DNA of 34,348 nt from an uncultured SAR116 cluster alpha proteobacterium. GTDB lineage: Bacteria; Pseudomonadota; Alphaproteobacteria; Puniceispirillales; Puniceispirillaceae. The notes under the pieces were generated by a model. The model did not search any database. It was not told the origin of the DNA and saw only the letters and a list, made by a program, of their open reading frames with translations. The stretch covers positions 1 to 34,348 of the forward strand of contig CACJUX010000023.1 in NCBI GenBank assembly GCA_902596655.1, given 5' to 3'. This document shows, one piece after another, positions 7,577 through 15,447 of this stretch. The position numbers and the translations under genes were made by a program. Position 1 is the stretch's first letter, and every line of letters starts with the position of its first letter.

Positions 7577-8479
7577 TTACGTGCTTGATACCGTTGCTTT
7601 ATCTTCTCCAGCTTGGGCTGCGTAAATTGATGTATAACCGCCTGACCAGTCTGGCGGAATTTGACAGGGCCGCGGATCGTGGTGTGCCCACTTTACTGGT
7701 TCGCCCCTAACTACTTTGTATGTGTTCACTGTCGGCATTGGATGAGCTGTGTATGGTTTTGCGTCTGATGACGAGTAGCAATTAAGCAGAAGAGGTCTTG
7801 GCTTTACTGATTTTGAAGAAGGAGAATAATGCAGAGTGCGCGCGTTGTGGATGGTAAGCGTGCCTGCTTTACCTGTAATATACTCAACGCGTTGCAAGTC
7901 AACTTTGGCAGCGTCTTCATCAGACAGCATCCCGGTCCAATTGCCCTCAGAGTCATATTGATCAAATAAATCCTCTTTATGTGAACCTCTGACAACACCT
8001 AGTGGTCCGTTTTCCATTGTAGTGTCCTCAAGGTAACACCCTATTGTTATTACGTTATAATTGGTGTGTGGGAAAAACTGAATATCTTGATGCCATTTTA
8101 CTTTATCGCTCTTGTCGAACCATTTGAAATTTAACTTTGAGTGATGAAATGTAACGTTTGGGCCCAGCAGGTCAGATGCAATATCCGCGACAACACCATT
8201 TGAAAATTGCCAAAAAATTTCACTTGCTGTGTCGGGACTTTTTAAACGTCTCAAAACTGGATTATCTGCACAATGGTCTTCACCAATGTCATACCGATCA
8301 TCACTTCTGCTAACCGATTTACTCTTCTCTACAAATTGGCGTGTGACATTTCGGAGTGCTTCTAGTTCTTTGTCGGAAATAGCGTCCTCAACACATAAAA
8401 ACCCGTGCTCGAAATAATGCTCTCTTTGATCCTTTGTGAGTATTTTAGGGAGACCTTCCAAAATTTTATCTGGTGTCAT
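7577..8479 (-). CDS. Phytanoyl-CoA dioxygenase (PhyH) family Fe(II)/2-oxoglutarate oxygenase
   Basis: A 300-residue non-heme iron oxygenase. The iron triad is visible: H130-Q-D132 in KWHQDIQFFPH, and a distal His (about 217) in IHNARTLHYSPS, followed by Arg228 in KPRPLLL for 2-oxoglutarate. NGPLGVVRGSH (158-167) is the usual family segment. Members hydroxylate phytanoyl-CoA, ectoine and many small metabolites, so the fold alone does not fix the substrate. The start has an excellent ribosome site (AAGGAGTGAAAA before ATG). It is the first gene of the minus-strand operon, facing the divergent intergenic region, and probably performs an early step on the imported compound. Confidence 0.88.
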   Translation of the reverse strand: MTPDKILEGLPKILTKDQREHYFEHGFLCVEDAISDKELEALRNVTRQFVEKSKSVSRSDDRYDIGEDHCADNPVLRRLKSPDTASEIFWQFSNGVVADIASDLLGPNVTFHHSKLNFKWFDKSDKVKWHQDIQFFPHTNYNVITIGCYLEDTTMENGPLGVVRGSHKEDLFDQYDSEGNWTGMLSDEDAAKVDLQRVEYITGKAGTLTIHNARTLHYSPSSKSVKPRPLLLNCYSSSDAKPYTAHPMPTVNTYKVVRGEPVKWAHHDPRPCQIPPDWSGGYTSIYAAQAGEDKATVSST

Positions 8480-8791
8480 TTTTCACTCCTTACCCTGGGT
8501 TACACTATTTTTGTGCAAACAACTGATCGTCCCACTCCACTATCTGAACAAATTTGCATAAAATATCTTCATTAGTTTCTGGACTTACAAAACAAAAATA
8601 TGTTTAGGATATTACTAATATATTAACGAAACATCATATAAATTTTTATGCTGTGAATATAATATATGATATACGATATTTTTGTTTATTCAAATGAAAG
8701 ACGGGGCAAGTGCTGAAAAAATCATTTTAGATGGCTGTCAATTCAAAGGTTACAACTTGAGATCATAGTCCACGTACACGAGATAAATTGC
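8480..8791. promoter_or_regulatory. Divergent intergenic region between the two cargo arms
   Basis: About 310 AT-rich bases separate the dioxygenase operon (minus) from the DUF6166 and TRAP genes (plus). It must hold the promoters for both arms. The stretch around 8600-8690 is almost pure A/T, with several near-palindromic ATAT runs (for example TATATGATATACGATAT). I cannot assign a specific operator. The GntR regulators encoded at 14703 and 15448 are the obvious candidates to bind here. Confidence 0.5.
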
Positions 8792-9097
8792 TTGACTAAG
8801 GATAATTGTTATATCGGAACCAGATCAATTGATGGTCTGAACGTTACTCATGCAGGGGTGCAAGTACCGCAGCTCATAGAGGCGCATTGTTTTTGCGCTG
8901 CGGGTTTCGAGTGGGGTTACGACGGTGATGCACCCCGCCAACTCGCATTTGCGGTTTTGATGCATAGAACGAATGACCAGAGCCTCGCTATAAATTTGAC
9001 CGAAAAATTCACAAAGGAAGTAATTTCGGTTTTGGATAATGATTGGGTTTTAGACGACGCTTTTATAGATAAGTTTGTCCAAGAAAATACAGGATGA
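8792..9097 (+). CDS. DUF6166-like small protein, 101 aa
   Basis: The protein begins YIGTRSIDGLNVTHAG (about residues 7-22) and has FEWGYDGDAPRQLAFAVL in the middle, the layout I associate with DUF6166, a short family of unknown function common on mobile elements. The C-terminal half is rich in Asp. There is no signal peptide. The only available start is a TTG at 8792 without a good ribosome site, so either the start is non-canonical or the N-terminus is damaged. It lies 65 bases before the TRAP binding-protein gene and probably shares its transcript. Whether it contributes to the catabolic function is unknown. Confidence 0.6.
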   Translation: MTKDNCYIGTRSIDGLNVTHAGVQVPQLIEAHCFCAAGFEWGYDGDAPRQLAFAVLMHRTNDQSLAINLTEKFTKEVISVLDNDWVLDDAFIDKFVQENTG

Positions 9098-9162
9098 CTA
9101 AACACTCCTGGTGGTCATCAGTTAAGTAAATCAGTCAGGAGGAAAATTCATGGGAGGAAAAA

Positions 9163-10224
9163 ATGCTAAAAAAGTGTTTGAACAAGATTGTAGCTATATC
9201 AGCCTTCATGGTTGTGAGTTTATTTGCATTTGGACAGGCAACAGCCGCCGAAATTAAATGGAAAATGGCTACCAGTTGGGGTGGTGGCCCAATAATGGAG
9301 TTGGGAGCAAAACAATTCGCGAAAAACGTAAATTTTCTTAGTGGCGGGCGAATTGAAATAGAAGTCTTTACCGGTGGGACCCTGGGAAGTGCTTTGAAAG
9401 TCTCTGAGACTGTCCGAAATGGCATTGCCCAGGTAGGTCACACATGGATGGGGTATGATTGGGGCAAGGATAAAACAACAGTTGTCTTTGGAGGTTTCGC
9501 TGGGTCAATGGATTCGGAGAGAATGCTCCATTGGCTTTACGAGAATGGCGGTGCTGAGATGCAAAAAGAATTCCGGCTGGAGAAGTTTGGTATCATTTCC
9601 ATGCCTTGTTTTATTCGCACTGCTGAGGCTTTTTTGCACTCACGTAAAAAAGTTGAGTCCATGGATGATCTTCAGGGTCTGAAAGTTAGAACCGCTGGAG
9701 CTTGGCTCGAAATTTCTAAGGACATGGGTGCGGCTCCTGTAACGATGCCTGGCTCAGAAGTTTACACTTCACTCGACAGGGGTACGATTGATGCAACCGA
9801 GTGGGGCACTCTGTACGAAAATAAGTCAGCTGGATTCCATAAAATTGCCAAATATGTTGTGATTCCAGGGGTGCATCAACCTGTGGCTCCAATGGAGTTA
9901 ATGTTTAACAAAAAAGCCTGGGACTCGCTATCTGCCAGTGACCAACAATTAATGGAGGACGCCGCTCGGCTCGCTACATTTGATAGTTGGACGAAGGTTG
10001 GTCATGAAGACGCTAAAGCCCTCGAATTTTATAAGTCAGAGGGTAATGAAATCATTGAACTGGCAGAAGACGTTCAAGTCAGCGTAAAGAATGAAGCTGT
10101 CAAATGGGGAAAAGCACAGGGTGAAACAAATGATTGGTTCAAAAAGGCCTACGAAAGTCAGTTGGCCTATGAAACTTTGTGGAAAGACGCCAGCCGTTAC
10201 AGGAATGTAGCTACAGCAAATTAA
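9163..10224 (+). CDS. dctP: TRAP transporter periplasmic substrate-binding protein (DctP)
   Basis: A 353-residue secreted protein with a clear signal peptide (MLKKCLNKIVAISAFMVVSL..., likely cleaved after ATAA near residue 28), followed by IKWKMATSWGGG. The segment DLQGLKVRTAG carries the conserved Arg that binds the substrate carboxylate in DctP proteins, and GSEVYTSLDRGTIDATEW is the second family signature. The sequence resembles the keto-acid / mannitol-chloroaromatic branch of DctP. The GGGAGGAAAAA ribosome site fixes the start at 9163. It is the first gene of dctPQM and supplies the acid that the cargo enzymes should consume. A hairpin downstream should keep it more highly expressed than dctQ and dctM. 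Confidence 0.92.
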   Translation: MLKKCLNKIVAISAFMVVSLFAFGQATAAEIKWKMATSWGGGPIMELGAKQFAKNVNFLSGGRIEIEVFTGGTLGSALKVSETVRNGIAQVGHTWMGYDWGKDKTTVVFGGFAGSMDSERMLHWLYENGGAEMQKEFRLEKFGIISMPCFIRTAEAFLHSRKKVESMDDLQGLKVRTAGAWLEISKDMGAAPVTMPGSEVYTSLDRGTIDATEWGTLYENKSAGFHKIAKYVVIPGVHQPVAPMELMFNKKAWDSLSASDQQLMEDAARLATFDSWTKVGHEDAKALEFYKSEGNEIIELAEDVQVSVKNEAVKWGKAQGETNDWFKKAYESQLAYETLWKDASRYRNVATAN

Positions 10225-10228
10225 ACTT

Positions 10229-10275
10229 GAAAGCCGGCAGCGTGATAGCTCTGTTGTCGGCTTTCCAGTATTTTT
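10229..10275 (+). terminator. Intercistronic hairpin / partial terminator after dctP
   Basis: GAAAGCCG (10229-10236) pairs with CGGCTTTC (10258-10265), and TATTTTT follows at 10270-10276. The hairpin lies 5 bases after the dctP stop and 12 bases before dctQ. This is the usual place for an attenuator or mRNA-protecting stem that raises the binding protein over the membrane subunits. Confidence 0.6.
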
Positions 10276-10287
10276 AGGAAAAATGAT

Positions 10288-10818
10288 ATGGGTAGATGTT
10301 TGGCTTTAATAGACCGCCTATCGCACATGAGCGGTTGGATTGCCAGTTTATTGATCGTGCCTTTGATTTTTGCCAGTGTCTATGAAGTGTTCTCTCGGTA
10401 TCTTTTCAATGCGCCAACAATTTGGGCTTACGAGATCGGTTACATGGCCACTGGCACTTATTTTTTTCTCGGCATGGCCTACGCGCTAAAAGAACGAGCG
10501 CACATTCGTATAGACTTATTCTTTAGTAGTCTTTCCATTAAAAACAGAAATTTGATTGATTTTTTAGGGTATTCTTTTCTTATGTTGCCAGCAGCCTGTT
10601 GGCTTACATGGCGATTGGGAATTTATGCTTGGGATGCATTTCTTTGGGGTGAGCGCTCAGGCGAAAGTGCATGGAATCCTGTGATATGGCCATATCGGAC
10701 TGTTTTCTTCGCTGGATTTATTTTGCTAACTCTCCAAGCTTTCGCTGAGTGGATGCGTGCACTCACGACGCTGTTAGGCATTTCCTTTGATACTGGAAAA
10801 GATGGAGCCGCTAACTAA
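10288..10818 (+). CDS. dctQ: TRAP transporter small membrane subunit (DctQ)
   Basis: A 176-residue protein with four predicted membrane segments (about 15-35, 50-70, 95-115 and 135-155). It has the family's ERAHIRIDLF motif after the second segment and an AWNPVIWPYR loop. DctQ forms the small integral subunit that pairs with DctM in sodium-coupled uptake of the acid delivered by DctP. Its 3' end overlaps the likely dctM start by 17 bases, indicating coupling. Confidence 0.9.
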   Translation: MGRCLALIDRLSHMSGWIASLLIVPLIFASVYEVFSRYLFNAPTIWAYEIGYMATGTYFFLGMAYALKERAHIRIDLFFSSLSIKNRNLIDFLGYSFLMLPAACWLTWRLGIYAWDAFLWGERSGESAWNPVIWPYRTVFFAGFILLTLQAFAEWMRALTTLLGISFDTGKDGAAN

Positions 10819-12142
10819 CATGGGGGAATTCACCGCACTTTTGATGTTTCCTGCTGTTTTGGGCGCCCTTTTCTTGGGGTTCCCTGTGGCTCTTTGCCTG
10901 ATGGGAGTGGCATTATATTTTGGCATCTACAATTTTGGCCCGCCCGTAATTTTTCAATTTGTTGAAAAAGTTGGTGATATTGGTGGAAATTACATCCTCG
11001 CGGCAGTGCCTTTATTTGTCTTTATGGGTTCAATGCTCGAAAGATCAGGTATTGCGGAAAGGTTATTTGAGGCAGTTCATATTTGGACAAAAAAACTGCC
11101 GGGTGGATTGGCAATTGGCACCATAATCATGTGTGTCATTTTTGCTGCCTCTACAGGTGTGATTGGTGCGACAGAGACTGTGGTAGGATTGTTGGCCATT
11201 CCAGTGATGATGAAGCATCAATATAACAGGGGGCTAATATCGGGAACAATCTGCGCAGGAGGGTCTTTAGGCACCATCATCCCCCCGTCAGTTGTCGTCG
11301 TGGTTCTTGGTCCTGTTGCCGATGTTTCTGTTGGAGATTTATTTTTAGGCATGGTGTTTCCGGGTCTAATCATGGCCGGTTGTTATATGCTGTACATTTT
11401 GATCAGATGTATTATCCGCCCGCAAGATGGTTCACTGGTCGCTGAGGATGATGTCGATCTTCCGTTTATTTCAAAATTGCGGATAACCATAATGGCCTTA
11501 GTACCTCCTGTAGCTCTAATTTTCGCAGTTTTGGGGTCGATTATGTTTGGTTGGGCTGCACCTACTGAAGCTGCAGGCATGGGTGCTTTTGGGTCAGTTT
11601 TATTAACTATTCTTTACCGCACATTTAGCTGGCCCATTTTACTCGAAGCCCTAGAAAAAACTCTCAAAGTTACTTGCATGATTATGCTCATTCTCTTAGC
11701 CGGCAGTATTTTTTCGGGGGTGTTCATCGCCTCTGGAGGCGTAGCGCTAACGTCTGACTTAATTGAGGCATCTAATTTAGGAGCATGGGGAACTTTGGCG
11801 CTTTTCCTTGGTATCAGTTTTTTGGCGGGCTTTATTTTGGAGTGGATTTCGATACTTTTGATTTTCATCCCCGTATTTATTCCAATTGTAAACGCAATGG
11901 GATTCGACCCAGTTTGGTTTTGCATTTTGTTTTTGATAGTAATTCAGACTAGTTATTTAACTCCACCAATGGCCCCAGCAATTTTCTATCTTAGAGGAAT
12001 ATCGCCGCCAGAAATCAAATTGAATGAGATGTTTTTGGGGGTCTTGCCATTTATTGGGCTTCAGGTTGTCACCCTTATTATTGTAATTCTATTCCCTGAG
12101 ACAGTTCTTTGGTTGCCAGATCAAATGCTGGGGTTCAAATAG
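10802..12142 (+). CDS. dctM: TRAP transporter large permease subunit (DctM)
   Basis: About 446 residues with at least eleven hydrophobic segments. Family signatures are MFPAVLGALFLGFPVALCLMG near the N-terminus, FAASTGVIGATETVVGLLAIPVM, GGSLGTIIPPSVVVVVLGPVADVSVGDLFLG, and the end TSYLTPPMAPAIFYLRGISPPEI. DctM is the ion-coupled translocation subunit. Two starts are possible, ATG 10802 (GGAAAAG just upstream) and ATG 10820 (GGAG 11 bases upstream); I use the first. Together with dctP and dctQ it makes a complete TRAP system. Confidence 0.92.
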   Translation: MEPLTNMGEFTALLMFPAVLGALFLGFPVALCLMGVALYFGIYNFGPPVIFQFVEKVGDIGGNYILAAVPLFVFMGSMLERSGIAERLFEAVHIWTKKLPGGLAIGTIIMCVIFAASTGVIGATETVVGLLAIPVMMKHQYNRGLISGTICAGGSLGTIIPPSVVVVVLGPVADVSVGDLFLGMVFPGLIMAGCYMLYILIRCIIRPQDGSLVAEDDVDLPFISKLRITIMALVPPVALIFAVLGSIMFGWAAPTEAAGMGAFGSVLLTILYRTFSWPILLEALEKTLKVTCMIMLILLAGSIFSGVFIASGGVALTSDLIEASNLGAWGTLALFLGISFLAGFILEWISILLIFIPVFIPIVNAMGFDPVWFCILFLIVIQTSYLTPPMAPAIFYLRGISPPEIKLNEMFLGVLPFIGLQVVTLIIVILFPETVLWLPDQMLGFK

Positions 12143-12251
12143 CTTTTTGCAGTGTTGGATGACAATATAGTTTTGGGAGAAATTTGCTATTGAAACTCTG
12201 ATGTGCAACTGATATATCAAGATAAGAATAGAAATTCAAAGAGAGGCAAAA

Positions 12252-13019
12252 ATGAAAGATCGCCAAATTCAGTTCAGAAAAGCCTACAGAGACAAGATCG
12301 TTGGGTGGTACAATGGTCCGTTACACGTTTTTGTAATTTATGTGATCGGTTTCACTGCCCTTTGGATATTTAGCCAGCACTTAAGTGGGGTTAAAGCGTG
12401 GGAATACGCGATCGTTCCAGCGACATTCTTAATGTGTAACGTTTTTGAGTGGTTTTTGCACAAATATGTGATGCACAGACCACACACAAATAAAGCGCTT
12501 CGTGCAGTTTATGAACGCCACACGTTGAATCACCATCAGTTCTTTACCGATGAAGAAATGCGGTTTAAAGATTCAAACGATTGGAGAGTAACGTTCTTTC
12601 CACCATATGCTCTAGTGGTTTTTATATTAATGTCAGCTTTTGGCGTGTTCGTTCTGAATTTTATTGTATCAGCTAACGTCGCCTGGTTATTCATCACCAC
12701 GACCACTTCCATGTACCTGATATATGAATTTATGCATTTTTGTTGTCACGTAGAGGAGAACTGGTTCGTTCGTTGGTGTCCATTTGTAAATACGCTTCGT
12801 AGACACCACACTGCACATCACAACGATAAGATAATGATGAACGTTAATATGAACCTTACTTTCCCAATTTCCGATTGGTTATTTGGAACGTCAGATCTCA
12901 AGAGGGGGTTGCTTGGGCATCTATTCAATGGTTACAGCACAGAACATCTTAAGAAGGATCTCCGGGCGGTTCCACAGAGGCCAGACCAAGCGGCGTCTCA
13001 ACCGCTTGCGGCAGAGTGA
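12252..13019 (+). CDS. Fatty acid hydroxylase / sterol desaturase family membrane enzyme
   Basis: A 255-residue membrane di-iron enzyme of the fatty-acid-hydroxylase superfamily. All four histidine boxes are present: H70-KYVM-H75, H90-TLN-HH95, H162-FCC-H166 and HHTAHH at 185-190. Hydrophobic segments lie at about 24-42, 50-66, 118-138 and 142-160. Relatives hydroxylate or desaturate sterols, fatty acids, carotenoids or ceramides. The gene starts 110 bases after dctM, and GAGAGGCAAAA before its ATG is a good ribosome site. It may modify a lipid-like substrate or a membrane lipid; the neighbours do not decide this. The Ala/Gln-rich C-terminus looks unstructured. Confidence 0.85.
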   Translation: MKDRQIQFRKAYRDKIVGWYNGPLHVFVIYVIGFTALWIFSQHLSGVKAWEYAIVPATFLMCNVFEWFLHKYVMHRPHTNKALRAVYERHTLNHHQFFTDEEMRFKDSNDWRVTFFPPYALVVFILMSAFGVFVLNFIVSANVAWLFITTTTSMYLIYEFMHFCCHVEENWFVRWCPFVNTLRRHHTAHHNDKIMMNVNMNLTFPISDWLFGTSDLKRGLLGHLFNGYSTEHLKKDLRAVPQRPDQAASQPLAAE

Positions 13020-13048
13020 AACCCAGCGGGTGAAAAATCGCTAATGCA

Positions 13049-13231
13049 ATGCCAGTTAAAATAAAAATCGTGCTATCATCCTTAGTCGCTACAATCATTG
13101 GTGGCTATGGATGGTTAGCGTTTAGTGAGGTAAATGGTAAGACCGGTTTTGCTACAATTATCCTTGCCACTTTAATGATCATTTCAATTTGGATATTCCC
13201 AGAAACTGGTAAGGTAAAGCGGAAAAAATAA
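13049..13231 (+). CDS. Small membrane protein, 60 aa
   Basis: A 60-residue protein with two hydrophobic segments (about 7-25 and 33-50) and a basic tail, KVKRKK. I do not recognise it. It starts 30 bases after the hydroxylase-like gene on the same strand, so it may be its partner or an incidental passenger. The ATG at 13049 has no clear ribosome site. Confidence 0.5.
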   Translation: MPVKIKIVLSSLVATIIGGYGWLAFSEVNGKTGFATIILATLMIISIWIFPETGKVKRKK

Positions 13232-13257
13232 GAAGTACCTCTCTTTTCTCGGGTATT

Positions 13258-13650
13258 TTAATTGGTTTTTTGGCTTACGATCATCACAATCAACAAAATG
13301 TTTATAATAAGTAGGAAGGTGGTACTTGCACCCATAGTGTTAAATTGACGGCAAAACAAAGGTTCAAGGGGTGGGATATACAATGCCGCCAAACCCACCA
13401 AAATAATGGCCGCATACCAAGGCATCTCCTGCCAGTAGAAAATCAGGTTGACCCCTACAAGTGTGAGTGTGGTTAACAAACAAGCTAATCCATAAAATTT
13501 TAATCTTTGGGAAACGTTTCTACTCAGATTCTCCTCAGTACTAGTCTGGAGCAAATTAGCTGCAAAAACTGGCGTCAAAATTGCAGAAATTGTGCTCAAA
13601 AAAAATAGGCTAAATGTTTGAAGAGACGGTAACGGTAAAATAAAATCCAA
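13258..13650 (-). CDS. Four-segment membrane protein, 130 aa
   Basis: A 130-residue, strongly hydrophobic protein with segments at about 10-32, 50-70, 77-94 and 108-126. I do not recognise the family. It starts with TTG at 13650, supported by GAGGTGAT 3-5 bases upstream, and no better ATG exists in frame. It converges on the 60-aa membrane gene and is divergent from the second PanB-like gene. Confidence 0.55.
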   Translation of the reverse strand: MDFILPLPSLQTFSLFFLSTISAILTPVFAANLLQTSTEENLSRNVSQRLKFYGLACLLTTLTLVGVNLIFYWQEMPWYAAIILVGLAALYIPPLEPLFCRQFNTMGASTTFLLIINILLIVMIVSQKTN

Positions 13651-13702
13651 GGTATCACCTCGCAGTTTTGTGCTTCATTATTATGCGGAGTTGTTACGGG
13701 GA

Positions 13703-13742
13703 ATGGATGTATTTTTCAATTCATGGATGTATTTTTCATTTC
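13703..13742. promoter_or_regulatory. Tandem 20-bp repeat in front of PanB-like gene 2
   Basis: ATGGATGTATTTTTCAATTC at 13703-13722 is followed directly by a copy with one change at 13723-13742. The pair lies about 65 bases before the start at 13806, within the divergent promoter region shared with the membrane gene at 13650. Two head-to-tail copies two helical turns apart look like an operator for a dimeric regulator, for example the GntR protein encoded at 14703. This role is inferred. Confidence 0.45.
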
Positions 13743-13805
13743 TTAGACTCTTTCTCGAAAAGTTGGTTTTATCAATAACAGTTTTTTTTGTGGGGAGCCA
13801 TTATT

Positions 13806-14672
13806 ATGGATGTTGTAAAACACAAACGCACGATCTCCGAGATAAGGGATTCAAAGCACACCGGGGAAAAAATGGTCTACATGTCTGTACCTGATTATAC
13901 GTCGGCCAAATGGGCAGAATTGGGTGGCGTCGATGTGGCCGTGGCTGGTGATAGCTTAGCCATGATTGCTCACGGATTTTCAAATACGATACCCGCAACA
14001 ATGGATATGATGGTGATGCATTCCTCTGCAATTCGCCGGGGAGCTCCAAATACTTTCGTTTTGGGTTGTATGCCGTATCAAAGTTATAACACGGTTGACC
14101 GCGCGCTATTAAATGCTACCCGCTTCATGCAAGAGGCGGGGGTCGATGCGGTAAAACCGCAAGGTGGTAAAAGCCAGGCCAATATATTGCGTAGTCTTGT
14201 AGACGCCGGGATCCCGACTGCTTCTCACATTGGCCTAACTCCGCATACTGTCGCGATGTTTGGTGGTTTTAAGATTCAGGGGCGCACCGCAGATTCAGCT
14301 ATGAAAATTCTTGAGGACGCCCTAGCAATACAAGATGCTGGCTGCTTCATGCTAGAATTTGAAGCGGTGCCAGATGACGTTGCAAAGGTTATTACTAAAG
14401 AACTCGAAATACCAACTATTGGTATTGGTGCTGGAGTTAATACAGATGGTCAGATACTGTTATGCCATGATCTGCTCGGTGTGTTTACAGATTTCAAGCC
14501 TAAGTTTACAAAGCGTTATGCTAAGCTCACTGAGGTGGCGGTTGATGGTATTGCAGCTTATGTCAAAGACGTTAAATCTGGTCAGTTTCCAGATGGAGAC
14601 CATAGCTATTCAATTGAGGAGGCAGAGCTTGAGAAATTCCAGAGTCTGGTTGAAAAAAGAAGACAAATTTAA
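13806..14672 (+). CDS. PanB-like enzyme 2 with altered metal site
   Basis: A 288-residue paralogue of the protein at 2808-3668, with GDSLAM (49-53), RRGAPNTF, AVKPQGG (115-121), HIGLTPH, GGFKIQGR, EAVP (186-189) and an intact GIGAGVNTDGQILLCHD. In E. coli PanB terms Asp45 is kept (Asp49), Asp84 is Cys88, Glu114 is Gln119, and Lys112 and Glu181 are kept (Lys117, Glu186). Gln119 is the same change as in the first copy, and position 88 is also non-acidic in both. I chose ATG 13806, preceded by GGGGAG; a TTG lies 18 bases upstream. A GntR regulator gene follows after 30 bases, so the pair is probably co-transcribed. A pantothenate-biosynthesis role is unlikely. Confidence 0.82.
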   Translation: MDVVKHKRTISEIRDSKHTGEKMVYMSVPDYTSAKWAELGGVDVAVAGDSLAMIAHGFSNTIPATMDMMVMHSSAIRRGAPNTFVLGCMPYQSYNTVDRALLNATRFMQEAGVDAVKPQGGKSQANILRSLVDAGIPTASHIGLTPHTVAMFGGFKIQGRTADSAMKILEDALAIQDAGCFMLEFEAVPDDVAKVITKELEIPTIGIGAGVNTDGQILLCHDLLGVFTDFKPKFTKRYAKLTEVAVDGIAAYVKDVKSGQFPDGDHSYSIEEAELEKFQSLVEKRRQI

Positions 14673-14702
14673 ATTGATTGCCAACATAAATACATCAGTG
14701 AA

Positions 14703-15353
14703 ATGAACAGCCTCCCAAAAACGCTCTCCTCGGATGCGTACCAACAACTCGAGGAGCTAATAGTAACCTTAGAACTTCCACCTGGTGAATTAATTTCCGA
14801 AAATGAACTCTCCTCAAAACTCGGCCTTGGGAGAACCCCAGTGCGAGAGGCTCTTCAGCGCTTGGACTGGGAAGGTTTGGTTTTGATTATGCCACGCCGT
14901 GGAATACTGGTGTCAGAGATTGATTATGGCCGCCAGATGCTTGCTTTGGAGGTCCGTCGCGAACTAGAAAGGTTAATGGCCCAAAAAGCCAGCATAAGGG
15001 CCACCCAATCCGAAAGAGAGGGGTTTTTGGTGATTGGTGAGAAGATGAACCTTTCAGTCCATCATAACGATGGCATAGCGTTTATGCGATATGACAGAGC
15101 TTTGAATGAATTGATCGCGGGCGCCAGTCACAACGAATACGCGAGCAGGGCAAGCAGGATATGGAATGGGCTGTCTCGTCGGTTTTGGTATGTCCACTAT
15201 CAAAAGGCAGCTGATTTAAGTGTTATTTCAGGTTTGCATGTTGATTTGGCAAAACACATTGCGGAGGGTGACTCCTCTGCAGCTGCGAGCGCGTGTGATC
15301 ACCTAAATGATTATGTGCTAGATTTCACAAAAGCAGCCTTCAACTTTGACTAA
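14703..15353 (+). CDS. GntR-family regulator with FCD domain, 216 aa
   Basis: The N-terminal winged helix (about 8-72) contains LPPGELISENELSSKLGLG, RTPVREALQRLDWEGLV and a MPRRGILVSEID wing. The remaining 140 residues form an all-helical FCD effector domain. Such proteins usually repress catabolic operons and release DNA when they bind a carboxylic acid. The gene follows PanB-like gene 2 by 30 bases. Likely targets are the tandem repeat at 13703-13742 and the divergent region at 8480-8791. Confidence 0.85.
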   Translation: MNSLPKTLSSDAYQQLEELIVTLELPPGELISENELSSKLGLGRTPVREALQRLDWEGLVLIMPRRGILVSEIDYGRQMLALEVRRELERLMAQKASIRATQSEREGFLVIGEKMNLSVHHNDGIAFMRYDRALNELIAGASHNEYASRASRIWNGLSRRFWYVHYQKAADLSVISGLHVDLAKHIAEGDSSAAASACDHLNDYVLDFTKAAFNFD

Positions 15354-15369
15354 TCATATGTCATTTAAC

Positions 15370-15402
15370 GGTTGCCTCGTGCGCTGACGCGCCGTGATGA
15401 GG
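15370..15402 (+). terminator. Possible hairpin after the GntR gene
   Basis: CCTC-GT-GCGC-TGAC-GCGC-CGTGAT-GAGG can fold into an interrupted hairpin about 15-20 bases after the stop at 15353. It lacks a strong T run, so termination is only suggested. The next gene is convergent. Confidence 0.3.
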
Positions 15403-15447
15403 TCTTATGCATGAAGGTTCCAGATTTTCGTGATATTCTCTGTTATT

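Noticed and set aside
13670-13894. 74-aa plus-strand frame before PanB-like gene 2
   Set aside because: It is produced by reading through the tandem 20-bp repeat and then out of frame into the PanB-like gene.
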